Counted from the stretch's first letter, positions 1 through 6,307 are shown. The stretch is DNA of 7,468 bases from RGIG7213 sp045657205 (GCA_045657205.1 JAZOSS010000084.1:1-7468), one strand, 5' to 3'. The notes: a model not told the origin generated them from the sequence alone. Translations and numbers: made by a program.

Positions 1-435
1 TGAAAATTTATTATCTTCAATAAGCTTTCTTGCACGTACAACGTCTTTACCCGTAACGTACGTATCACCGTCAACATCACCCTTGACAGCAATTACATAT
101 GAGTCAATACCGTTTGTTACGATATAACCCGTACCGATACGTGATATTGTGTGTACCTTTTCGCCTTCGGGGGTGAGCATATAGCACGAATCATCCGAGA
201 AATATGCAAGAACTTCCGAACAAATAGCCTCAGCGGGAACGTATCTTAAAACGTTTCCCGATATTTCAGCCGGAGCACCGGACATCAAAGACATAGATCC
301 TGTTCTTTCTGCCATGACCTCGTCAAGTGTCAATGCAACATCTGATATGATCTCAGTCGCTGCAAAGACAGACGGGAGAAGAACCGCAAGAATAAGCAGT
401 AACACAGATGCTCTTAAAAAGATTTTTCTTTTCAT
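1..435 (-). CDS. Secreted dockerin-repeat protein, 5' part only (C-terminus beyond left edge)
   Basis: 145 codons are open from an ATG at 435 to the window edge. Residues 1-25 form a classical signal peptide: basic MKRK start, hydrophobic core LLLILAVLL, and a VFA-A signal peptidase I site. Near the visible end, GDVDGDTYVTGKDVVRARKLI (119-139, read as GDVDGDTYVT then GKDVVRARKLI) matches a type I dockerin calcium loop, with acidic residues at 120, 122, 124 and 131, followed by the usual helix. A short beta-rich stretch (GTGYIVTNGIDSYVIAVKG) precedes it, as in many clostridial dockerin proteins. Such domains bind cohesins or act as calcium-stabilised modules on exported proteins. A good Shine-Dalgarno (AGAAGGG, 441-447) sits 5 nt before the ATG. 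This is probably a host gene; the residue 26-100 segment is not one I recognise. A second dockerin repeat may lie off the edge. Confidence 0.8.
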   Translation of the reverse strand, partial: MKRKIFLRASVLLLILAVLLPSVFAATEIISDVALTLDEVMAERTGSMSLMSGAPAEISGNVLRYVPAEAICSEVLAYFSDDSCYMLTPEGEKVHTISRIGTGYIVTNGIDSYVIAVKGDVDGDTYVTGKDVVRARKLIEDNKFS

Positions 436-486
436 TTTTTCCCTTCTTTCTGTTTTTTTAGCCGTAACGTAACGGCAATTCAAATA

Positions 487-503
487 TGTGGTATACAACC
501 ACA
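487..503. promoter_or_regulatory. Inverted repeat in the dockerin gene leader, possible operator
   Basis: TGTGGT at 487-492 is the exact reverse complement of ACCACA at 498-503, separated by 5 nt. It lies just downstream of the predicted start of transcription. A smaller dyad follows at 461-476 (GCCGT/ACGGC, 6-nt loop) close to the ribosome site. Either could be a repressor site or a leader hairpin. Six-base dyads do arise by chance, so this is tentative. Confidence 0.25.
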
Positions 504-515
504 ACATACGTACTG

Positions 516-524
516 ATCATAGCA
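516..524 (-). promoter_or_regulatory. Candidate extended -10 promoter for the dockerin gene
   Basis: On the minus strand the sequence reads TGC-TATGAT, an extended -10 element with one mismatch to TATAAT. There is no good -35 hexamer 16-18 bp upstream (closest ACAATT), which an extended -10 can tolerate. Transcription would start near 509, giving a leader of about 75 nt before the ATG at 435. This is by inspection only. Confidence 0.3.
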
Positions 525-726
525 AATTAATGTTGATAAATTGTGTCTATACTGTAAATGGAAAAAAATCATCAATATTCACGAAAAAAAACAGATGTTT
601 TTGTGAAGTTTGCACAAATATTTATTTGCGGTATATTTAATGACAGCCGAGGACTTCTGTCCCGACAATGTGAGAAAGGGTACATTGTGTGTTTTGTGTG
701 CAAATCGTAATAAGATGTGACTGCAG

Positions 727-764
727 AAAAATATCGGCTCAAGATGAAATGAGCCGATATTTTT
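727..764. terminator. Bidirectional Rho-independent terminator ending the late operon
   Basis: A perfect 15-bp inverted repeat (727-741 with 750-764) surrounds an 8-nt loop. The inner stem is GC-containing (ATCGGCTCA/TGAGCCGAT) and the outer ends are AAAA on one side and TTTT on the other, so the hairpin has a U-run whichever strand is transcribed. On the minus strand it lies 70 nt past the stop codon of the last phage gene, the natural end of the polycistronic message, and it insulates the dockerin gene from phage late transcription. Confidence 0.85.
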
Positions 765-834
765 AAATTGGAGAGTGTCTTTTTTGAAAAGATCTTTACC
801 TTTCCGCCCGAATTACAGATTTTTTATTTAAAGA

Positions 835-1761
835 TCATTTCATCATTGCGACGACTCTTTTATACGCTTCTTCAACCTCTTCCTTTGTATAAGGAGAATT
901 TTCGTCCGTCAGAGCCTGTCTGTACAAGCTTACGAATATGGTGTTGGGAGATTTGCCGTATTCCGTCATCTTTGTGCATATCTCGCGTACGTTGCTGTCG
1001 TGTGTTTCCTCTGCACGCTTTTGGAGAATTGCTTCTCTCATTTCCGTGATGAGCTTTGAATAATAGCCTCCGTAAACACCCTGCGCGGCTGTCGAATTTG
1101 CACCGACGAGCGAATCATACATCGCCTGCATCTCGTCTGCCGTTTTGCAGTTTCCGAATTTTGCCATAGTATCGTTATACATAACCGCGTTGTAAGCCGT
1201 GCTTGAACCCGAGGCACCGCCCGCCCCCGAGCTCTGTCTGTCAAGCTCGTACTGCTTTTTCTTCCAGTAGTTGTCCTGCTCAAGCTGTTTTTCCTGAAGC
1301 TTGAGCTGTTCGTTTTTGTAAACGGATTCGGCAAGCTCCGAATCGGCTTCCGCCTGCGCTTTTGCACGCTCCGACTCTATTTCGGCAAGTCTTTCTTCCT
1401 TGCTTCGTTCAAGCTCGCTTTTGGATGCGAGCTGTTCTGAATTGAGATCGCTTACGTTGCTTTCGTAGTTAAGCTCCTGCTTGATGCGTGCATCCGTTGC
1501 AACTCCGCTGTTTGCATAGCCGCCCTCCGTTACAAAATAGTTCAGATATTTATCCGCCTTCGCTCTGTTTTGCGAAAGCGTGTCCCTCGCCTTTGCGTAC
1601 TGCGCCTCATTTTCTGCAAGACTGCCTTGGTATGAGCTTTCCGTCAGCCTTTTGAGCGTGTCGTACACAACGTCGATATTTTCCTTTTTGTCCGTATTCA
1701 AAAGCTTTGAGAGCATCTCGTAGCTTTCGTATGATTTAGTGTTTCTGTTGTAAGATGACAT
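835..1761 (-). CDS. Coiled-coil virion protein, possible ejection (internal) protein
   Basis: 308 residues, strongly helical. Residues 1-75 are polar helix. GGYANSGVATDARI (80-93) resembles a glycine-serine turn I associate with Firmicutes phage structural proteins of this layout. Residues 96-177 form a long, highly charged coiled coil rich in E, K, A and Q (ERSKEERLAEIESERAKAQA). A flexible linker SSGAGGASGSS (177-187) leads to a second helical domain (188-308). No signal peptide or membrane segment is seen. The ATG is fixed by a strong AGGAGG (1767-1772) 5 nt upstream, which lies inside the last codons of the preceding gene; that gene's TAA directly abuts this ATG. It is the last gene of the late operon. 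By position and composition it could be an ejection protein like P22 gp7/gp20/gp16, a fibre accessory protein or a neck component. No homologue can be named with certainty. Confidence 0.75.
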   Translation of the reverse strand: MSSYNRNTKSYESYEMLSKLLNTDKKENIDVVYDTLKRLTESSYQGSLAENEAQYAKARDTLSQNRAKADKYLNYFVTEGGYANSGVATDARIKQELNYESNVSDLNSEQLASKSELERSKEERLAEIESERAKAQAEADSELAESVYKNEQLKLQEKQLEQDNYWKKKQYELDRQSSGAGGASGSSTAYNAVMYNDTMAKFGNCKTADEMQAMYDSLVGANSTAAQGVYGGYYSKLITEMREAILQKRAEETHDSNVREICTKMTEYGKSPNTIFVSLYRQALTDENSPYTKEEVEEAYKRVVAMMK

Positions 1762-2538
1762 TTATACCTCCTGTCTTACGTATCCGTATATAAGCACCGT
1801 GCCGCATTTTCCGCTGACGGGACCCCAGCCGCCTCCGCCGTATCCGGTCGGGTATTTTATGCTGTCGTCAATGGCGGCGCCTTTTGCCCCGATACCGTAG
1901 CCGATGCTGTCGCCACCCTTGCCGTAAGCAAGCGAAGCTGTGTCACATACGGCGTCGGTTGCGCCGATGCCGCCGCCTCTGGCGCACGGCGTTGAGGCGT
2001 CAGCCCCTTCTCCTCCCGCAGCGTAAACGTAAAGCTCCATATCCTCTCCGCTGTTCGTTATGTATGAGCTTTCGCCGTCGTGCGCCAGAAAGTCGGTGCC
2101 GGGTGCACCTCCTGCCCCGACGCATATTGTATACGATCCGACAAGTGTCTGACCGATGAGCTGTGTTACGGCACCGCCTCCTCCGCCGTATCTTTCCGTG
2201 CCGTTGTAACCGCCGCCGCCACCTCCGACGAGAACGATGTCGTACACACCCGTAAACGAGGGATAGTCTTTCGTGTTGAACGTGTATTCACCTGCTGAGG
2301 TGTACTGCTTCAAAAGCGTCTTGCACGGAATATATCTGTATGCACCGTCGCCGAGGACTGTGTTTGATATTTCATCAAGTATCTGCGGAACGAGAGTCGA
2401 ATTTATATATTCTTTTATTTTCTTTCCGCCCTCGTCAAACTTGCTTTTTATTTCGTCCGCCGTGTATTCGGGGGCAGTAGGGCAGGTCGGAAGGGCTGAA
2501 ATTATGTTAAGATCTTCATCAAATGTTGAAATTCCCAA
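1762..2538 (-). CDS. Glycine-rich phage tail fibre / receptor-binding protein
   Basis: 258 residues. The N-terminus (DLNIISALP... then YTADEIKSKFDEGGKKIKEYIN, 9-46) matches a pattern I recall from Firmicutes phage fibre-type proteins, with L/T-A-x-x-K-x-x-FD followed by IK-x-YIN; it probably attaches to the virion. From about 100 on it is a glycine-rich domain with runs such as VGGGGGGY, YGGGGGAV, VGAGGAPG and YGGGGW, ending in GTVLIYGYV, the usual beta-strand close of this family. Poly-glycine-rich tips of this kind serve as adhesins in some tailed phages (T4-like gp38 is the best studied). Its start is TTG, chosen because AAAGGA lies 9 nt upstream and no ATG occurs near the N-terminus. It follows the endolysin with a 14-nt gap and abuts the coiled-coil gene. 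The exact receptor is unknown. Confidence 0.75.
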   Translation of the reverse strand: MGISTFDEDLNIISALPTCPTAPEYTADEIKSKFDEGGKKIKEYINSTLVPQILDEISNTVLGDGAYRYIPCKTLLKQYTSAGEYTFNTKDYPSFTGVYDIVLVGGGGGGYNGTERYGGGGGAVTQLIGQTLVGSYTICVGAGGAPGTDFLAHDGESSYITNSGEDMELYVYAAGGEGADASTPCARGGGIGATDAVCDTASLAYGKGGDSIGYGIGAKGAAIDDSIKYPTGYGGGGWGPVSGKCGTVLIYGYVRQEV

Positions 2539-2547
2539 ATTTTATTT

Positions 2548-2553
2548 TCCTTT
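2548..2553 (-). promoter_or_regulatory. Ribosome binding site supporting the TTG start at 2538
   Basis: AAAGGA on the minus strand sits 9 nt before the TTG at 2536-2538 and touches the endolysin stop codon (2553-2555). No in-frame ATG or GTG is available nearby, and the TTG keeps the conserved N-terminal motif, so this site decides the start. Confidence 0.6.
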
Positions 2554-3572
2554 CACTTTATTTTATCTATGTAGTTGACACTGCACCAGGAGCGTATCTT
2601 GCCGAATTGCTGCCCTGTTTTTCTGTCAACTCTTTCACCGAGCAGGATACATTCGTCCCCTCCTCGGTAAACCTTTTTACCGCTTGCATCGCGTGTTTTC
2701 ATAATTACGTAGTCGTAATCGCGTACCCAGAAGGGAAAAGGGTTTCCGTTCGGAAAGTACGTTATCACACCGTCTTTTATTCTGACTGTGTCACCGATGG
2801 AAAAAGCTTCGCTTTCTTCGGGTATTATGAGCTTTTGTCCGATGAATATCAAATTGACGTCGTCAATACCGTTTTCCTTTGCGATGGCAGAAACGCTTTT
2901 TTCAAATTTTTCTGCGATCTTTGAAAGAGTGTCGCCCTTTTGTACCGTGTAAACGGTCTTTTTTTCGTCTTCTTCCTTTGATAAGGCGAAATATTCGGCT
3001 ATTGCCGCCGCCTCGGCTTCGGCGATGAGCTTTAAATTTTCATCGTTTATAAGAAAAAGACATTCTTTTTCATTTGTGTGAAAGCCGTGTTCGATGATGT
3101 AGGAATATTTGACGCTGCCCTTTGCGGAATTTCTTATTACTCCGTAATAGTCGTAAGTGACACCTGCCGTTTCGTACGTTCTTGTCATAACGCCGCGTTT
3201 GTAAGTTACGCCCGTTTTTTCGTTCATAACTGATACGACGGCGTCGCTTATACGGCTTAAAAGCTCACGGCTTTCGGGAAGCTTTACGGAATAAAAAGAC
3301 GATACACCGCAGGCACGCTCACTTGATGATGCATTTGAATGAAGCGATATGAAAAGCACCGAGCCGTTTGATACGGCTGTGTTTCCACGCTCGGCAAGCG
3401 ATGGATCGTCACTTGCCTTGTTCTTTGTAACGGTGACTGAAGCACCGTATTTTTCAAGCTCCTGCTTCAGATATCCCGCTAAGGCAAACATCGTCCTGCC
3501 TTCGTAATAATCGGAATAAATACCTCTGTTTTCGTATTCGCCGTGTCCCGGGTCAAGTGTTATTTTTATCAT
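2553..3572 (-). CDS. Endolysin: N-acetylmuramoyl-L-alanine amidase (Amidase_3) with LysM and SH3-like domains
   Basis: 339 residues, no signal peptide, so export depends on the holin. Residues 1-195 are an Amidase_3 domain that cleaves the bond between N-acetylmuramic acid and L-alanine in peptidoglycan. Visible zinc ligands are H10 (LDPGHG), E24 (YYEGR) and H78 (SLHSNA); E161 in IIEHGFHTN is the catalytic glutamate. All are intact. Residues 207-251 are a LysM repeat (YTVQKGDTLSKIA ... FIGQKLIIP) for wall binding. Residues 257-339 form a beta-rich SH3-like tail (IGDTVRIKDG ... WCSVNYIDKIK) that I do not assign to a named family with certainty but that fits a second wall-binding module. ATG has GGGAGGG (3577-3583) 4 nt upstream and overlaps the holin gene by 20 nt, typical of a lysis cassette. 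Confidence 0.93.
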   Translation of the reverse strand: MIKITLDPGHGEYENRGIYSDYYEGRTMFALAGYLKQELEKYGASVTVTKNKASDDPSLAERGNTAVSNGSVLFISLHSNASSSERACGVSSFYSVKLPESRELLSRISDAVVSVMNEKTGVTYKRGVMTRTYETAGVTYDYYGVIRNSAKGSVKYSYIIEHGFHTNEKECLFLINDENLKLIAEAEAAAIAEYFALSKEEDEKKTVYTVQKGDTLSKIAEKFEKSVSAIAKENGIDDVNLIFIGQKLIIPEESEAFSIGDTVRIKDGVITYFPNGNPFPFWVRDYDYVIMKTRDASGKKVYRGGDECILLGERVDRKTGQQFGKIRSWCSVNYIDKIK

Positions 3573-3879
3573 TGTACCCTCCCGGTAAAACAGATCTTAC
3601 AAGGTCGTAAGCACCGTTTGATGTAAGAGAAACGAGTGCTGCGTTTATGAAACATAAAATATACGTGCCGACTCCGCCTTTGCTTGTAAAATAAGATGAT
3701 AAAAGCAGTACGGTAAGGGAAAATACGTAAGACACCGCCCTTGTCGGTACGTGGAAAGGAAGCTTGTCGAAAAGTCCTTTAAAAAACTGCGTAAGCACCG
3801 CCACGGCAATGGTTGCACCCGAAAAGCTTGCAAGCATTCCCCAGGTGAAAAAATCGTTAAGTTCCAAGTGTTGTACCAC
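3553..3879 (-). CDS. Phage holin, three predicted membrane helices
   Basis: 108 residues with three hydrophobic segments at about 15-36, 48-64 and 69-94, separated by basic loops, and a charged hydrophilic tail (YNDKNNT). It would form the timed membrane lesion that releases the endolysin encoded just downstream. The core FFTWGMLASFSGATIAVAVLTQ and FDKLPFHVPTR resembles the small holins next to amidases in clostridial prophages. The start is uncertain: GTG at 3877-3879 leaves only 2 nt from AAAGGA (3882-3887), TTG at 3865-3867 leaves 14 nt, and an ATG at 3835-3837 would remove the DFFTW motif. I keep the longest form but suspect MELNDFFTW (from TTG) may be the real N-terminus. Start-site choice can matter for holins, since some make a longer inhibitor form. 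It lies 7 nt after the XhlA-like gene. Confidence 0.8.
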   Translation of the reverse strand: MVQHLELNDFFTWGMLASFSGATIAVAVLTQFFKGLFDKLPFHVPTRAVSYVFSLTVLLLSSYFTSKGGVGTYILCFINAALVSLTSNGAYDLVRSVLPGGYNDKNNT

Positions 3880-3886
3880 CGTCCTT

Positions 3887-4189
3887 TCAAAAGTTTATTA
3901 AATGAGCCAAAGCGTATCCGACAGCACCCGATACAATGGCGGTGAGTGCGGCATTTACCACGGTGTTCCACCTCGTTTTCGGGGTAAGCTCCAGAGAATT
4001 TATCCGCCCTTCGTGAAAACGCAGGGTGTCGTTTGTGTGCTTCAGCTCCTCTGTAAGTACGATGAGCGTTTTGCTCATCGTTTTTATTTCCTTTGTAACC
4101 TCCTTTACGTCATCTATCTGATGCTGTAAGGATTTTATCTGCGCTTCGTGCCTTTCAACGGCAAGAGGTGTCATATCGGGTGTCATCAT
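3887..4189 (-). CDS. XhlA-like haemolysin/holin-accessory protein
   Basis: 100 residues. Residues 10-66 form a charged amphipathic coiled coil (ERHEAQIKSLQHQIDDVKEV), followed by a short RW junction and one C-terminal membrane helix (about 76-97, VVNAALTAIVSGAVGYALAHLI). This is the architecture of XhlA of Bacillus prophage PBSX, a small membrane protein that works with a holin and an amidase in host lysis. The next two genes are exactly a holin and an amidase. The first ATG overlaps the stop of the preceding gene as ATGA (4 nt), implying coupled translation; a second in-frame ATG follows immediately (4184-4186) and could be used instead. The gene contains a strong dyad on the opposite strand, listed separately. 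Confidence 0.8.
   Translation of the reverse strand: MMTPDMTPLAVERHEAQIKSLQHQIDDVKEVTKEIKTMSKTLIVLTEELKHTNDTLRFHEGRINSLELTPKTRWNTVVNAALTAIVSGAVGYALAHLINF
4059..4085 (+). terminator. Terminator-like hairpin on the antisense strand inside the XhlA-like gene
   Basis: On the plus strand ACGATGAGC (4059-4067) pairs perfectly with GCTCATCGT (4073-4081) around a 5-nt loop, and four more T residues follow at 4082-4085. This has the form of an intrinsic terminator for plus-strand (antisense) transcription. On the minus strand the hairpin is followed by no U-run, so it should not stop the late operon. The stem encodes TMSKTLIV of the XhlA-like protein, so coincidence of codon choice is possible. Confidence 0.4.
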
Positions 4190-5907
4190 CGGAGTACCAC
4201 CCTTTCGACCGTCGCTCTGCCGTTCGGTTGTGAATTTTCGATTATCAGCCGTACGCTGTCGAAACGGCGCAGTCTTATTCTGTGTCGTGTAAACGTAGGT
4301 CTTCCCTCACATTCAAAAGTAAAGTCTGAAAAATCTATACAGGAGAAGTCTAATACTTCGTTTGAAAACTCTCCGTTTTCTCCGACTGTTATTCTCTCGC
4401 CGCTGTTCGGCACGAGAGTTATTTTTATACTGCTTGATGACTCGGGAATGAGCGATGCATATAGCATATAAAGCCTTTTTTTATCGACCTTGCCGAAGTT
4501 TGCAAAGCCGCTTTGCCAGATCGCTTTGTAGGCTTTTCCGTCGTCGGTATATACGTCGGGATCGAACAGATAGATGCTTTCTCCTTTTACGAAAAGCACC
4601 TCGCCGTTGTAAGAAAACATTTCGTCGGCATCTATTCCGTCGAAAAAATACCACACTTTGAGGGAGTAGTTGTATACCGCAACAAGCCCCGAACCGTATA
4701 TCCAGACCTCTTTTTTCGCTTCGTTGTCGAAAACACGGGCACGCTTAAGAAAGTCACGGCGCAAAAGCGGTTCGACTTTTTCGGATATACATTCGGCGTT
4801 TCTTTCGTCACGCACGTTGCTTGCACGCCAGAGATAAACGCCGTCGGAGTTGACTGTCAGAGGAGAGTTGTCAATAAGTACGCCGCCCTGCCTTACCGCA
4901 CCGACTTTCCCGTTGAGAGGATATATGGGAAAGGACGGCTTTTCATATCCGTCGTAATCAACGCTTGACGGGGAAATGTACCAGGCATCGCCTTCGGTAA
5001 ATACGGCAAGGGTCGAGTAGTGGCGGACGAGGGACGTTACGTCGAACGTGCCGTCACCGACCTTTATGTAGTTTTCCGATGGAAAGTAAAGTACGTCTGA
5101 TCCTTTTTCGGTTATGTCCGAATAGTATATGACGTTGTCACCGCCGTAGGCGAAAATACGGCTGTCAAAATTACCGCCGTAAACGCAAAAGCTGCGGTTT
5201 TTCAAAAAATCCGTTTCAACGTCAAGCCCCGACAGCTGAAAGGTTATTTTAAGACTGTCTGACACACCGCCTGCAGGCACATAGTTGAATTTTACGGTCT
5301 TTTCAAAGCTGTCAAACGTGTAGCTTGCAGGGGGTACTCTGTATCCGTTTTCAAAAACCGAAACGACCGACACGGCGTACGACGGAAGCTGATAGACGTC
5401 CGAATTTCCGTCGGGTGAATACGATAAAGAGGCTCTGTTGCAAAGCAGGTTGAGCGACTCGTGCAAAGCACCGCCGCCGCTCGGCGGACACGTCACGGCA
5501 AGTGTTGGTACGTATGGCTCACCTTTAAAAAAGTTACCGTTACGGTATATGATGATCTCATCTTCACATACGGCATAAACGTCGGATGCAAAGGTGAAAT
5601 AAACCGTGCTTTTCGCATAGTCAAGCTCGTATGATGCAACTATACCTACACCGATATTATATGCGTTGAGCGTTCTGCCGTTACGGTAAAAAACGATATT
5701 ATCCGACAAATAAACGTCCTTCGCACCTTCAAGAGTAAAGAGCTTTTTGTATCCGTATCTTTTTTTCAGCTTGCCGTTTTCCGTTATTCGGAAATTACGC
5801 ATATATTCAGCCGATGAAATGGAGCTTGTGACCTTTTTCGTGCAGTCGATCCCGTCAAAGGATGATACGTTCATAAGAAAAGACGGACTTTTTTTAAAAA
5901 ATGCCAA
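4186..5907 (-). CDS. Virion structural protein in the position of P22 gp10 (head closure / tail hub)
   Basis: 573 residues, almost entirely beta-rich with repeated aromatic-glycine strands (for example VFYRNGRTLNAYN, IIIYRNGNFF, VIYYSDITEKGSDVLYF, AWYISPSSVDY, GVYLWRAS), suggesting a beta-propeller or multi-beta-domain fold. The N-terminus, with SSAEYMRNFRITENGKLKKR (31-50) followed by YGYKK, matches the S-x-D-x-x-NM-x-x-x-x-G-x-x-x-KRPGY type opening I associate with clostridial phage head-completion or tail proteins. The order capsid, small helical adaptor, large beta protein parallels coat-gp4-gp10 in P22, where gp10 plugs the portal channel. No membrane segment or signal peptide is seen. 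The start is TTG, supported by AAAGGAG 7 nt upstream; the first internal Met is residue 12. Overlaps the XhlA-like gene by 4 nt. The role is inferred from position and fold type; a tail-spike hub is an alternative. Confidence 0.7.
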   Translation of the reverse strand: MAFFKKSPSFLMNVSSFDGIDCTKKVTSSISSAEYMRNFRITENGKLKKRYGYKKLFTLEGAKDVYLSDNIVFYRNGRTLNAYNIGVGIVASYELDYAKSTVYFTFASDVYAVCEDEIIIYRNGNFFKGEPYVPTLAVTCPPSGGGALHESLNLLCNRASLSYSPDGNSDVYQLPSYAVSVVSVFENGYRVPPASYTFDSFEKTVKFNYVPAGGVSDSLKITFQLSGLDVETDFLKNRSFCVYGGNFDSRIFAYGGDNVIYYSDITEKGSDVLYFPSENYIKVGDGTFDVTSLVRHYSTLAVFTEGDAWYISPSSVDYDGYEKPSFPIYPLNGKVGAVRQGGVLIDNSPLTVNSDGVYLWRASNVRDERNAECISEKVEPLLRRDFLKRARVFDNEAKKEVWIYGSGLVAVYNYSLKVWYFFDGIDADEMFSYNGEVLFVKGESIYLFDPDVYTDDGKAYKAIWQSGFANFGKVDKKRLYMLYASLIPESSSSIKITLVPNSGERITVGENGEFSNEVLDFSCIDFSDFTFECEGRPTFTRHRIRLRRFDSVRLIIENSQPNGRATVERVVLR

Positions 5908-5914
5908 AAGATCA

Positions 5915-5921
5915 CTCCTTT
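5915..5921 (-). promoter_or_regulatory. Ribosome binding site supporting the TTG start at 5907
   Basis: AAAGGAG on the minus strand lies 7 nt before the TTG at 5905-5907 and overlaps the stop codon (5921-5923) of the preceding gene. The spacing is ideal. The only nearby in-frame ATG is codon 12, with no comparable site, so TTG is the better start. Confidence 0.65.
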
Positions 5922-6307
5922 CATAAAAGCCCCGGATATACGTCCTTTATGCTGTGCTTGTAAGCACTCAGTGCGGAAAGAGACGATGCGCGCACGCGCG
6001 TATATTCCGAGGACAGGAAGGATGCAAGCTGAGGGTTTTCATCGGCAATAAGCAGCATACCGAGCCGCAGGGCGCAAAGTACGGCACATTCGTCGCAAAG
6101 AGGGAAGACGTCGTCTTCCGACGATATCTGTCCCATTGACGGGTACGGTGTTTCGCTGTTCGTCAGTATCTTATCAAGCGGAATGTGCTCTGTTATGACC
6201 GCGCCGAGCATGGGCGGCAAACGCCGCCCGAGCTCTGTGAAGTCACAAGCTTTTGAATCCTCGCCTATGTATGCTGCGGTGAGATCAAAAACGTCGCCGC
6301 ACTTCAT
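5921..6307 (-). CDS. Small helical protein, probable head-tail adaptor (connector)
   Basis: 128 residues, mainly helical, no signal peptide. A short N-terminal helix (MKCGDVFDLTAAYIGE) and an acidic middle with a proline turn (NSETPYPSMGQISSEDD, 50-66) lead to two longer helices (CDECAVLCALRLGMLLIADE and NPQLASFLSSEYTRVRASSL). Four cysteines (3, 21, 71, 74 plus 78) do not form an obvious metal site. Size, helical content and place directly after the capsid gene match gp6/gp4-type adaptor proteins that dock under the portal, but I recognise no family motif. Its ATG overlaps the capsid stop as TAATG (1 nt), and no clear ribosome site precedes it, so it is likely translated by re-initiation from the capsid gene. 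The function is inferred from synteny. Confidence 0.6.
   Translation of the reverse strand: MKCGDVFDLTAAYIGEDSKACDFTELGRRLPPMLGAVITEHIPLDKILTNSETPYPSMGQISSEDDVFPLCDECAVLCALRLGMLLIADENPQLASFLSSEYTRVRASSLSALSAYKHSIKDVYPGLL

Larger units (their letters stand above)
436..834. other. Intergenic region between the late operon and the dockerin gene
   Basis: No credible gene is present on either strand. From right to left it holds a 70-nt tail after the last phage stop codon, the terminator at 727-764, two small dyads (ACAATGT/ACATTGT at 665-671 and 682-688; GACAG/CTGTC at 642-661), a bulged A/T-rich dyad at 578-607, and the leader of the dockerin gene. If the phage genes are an integrated prophage, the host-phage junction probably falls here, but I see no tRNA fragment or recognisable core site. 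Confidence 0.5.

Noticed and set aside
768..1049. Plus-strand 93-codon open frame
   Set aside because: It overlaps the terminator flank and the 3' end of the coiled-coil virion gene, lacks a ribosome site, and gives a low-complexity, cysteine-rich translation typical of an antisense shadow.
2523..2924. Plus-strand 133-codon open frame
   Set aside because: It is antisense to the LysM and SH3-like part of the endolysin, which is clearly coding on the minus strand.
4513..4968. Plus-strand 151-codon open frame
   Set aside because: It lies wholly antisense to the 573-aa structural gene, with no ribosome site or recognisable domain; long antisense frames are expected in this codon context.
5886..5905. 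Slippery sequence for programmed frameshifting near the start of the 573-aa gene
   Set aside because: The T-run and A-run are read as TTT TTT AAA AAA, which does not form an X-XXY-YYZ heptamer in the zero frame, and the frame is open throughout without a shift.
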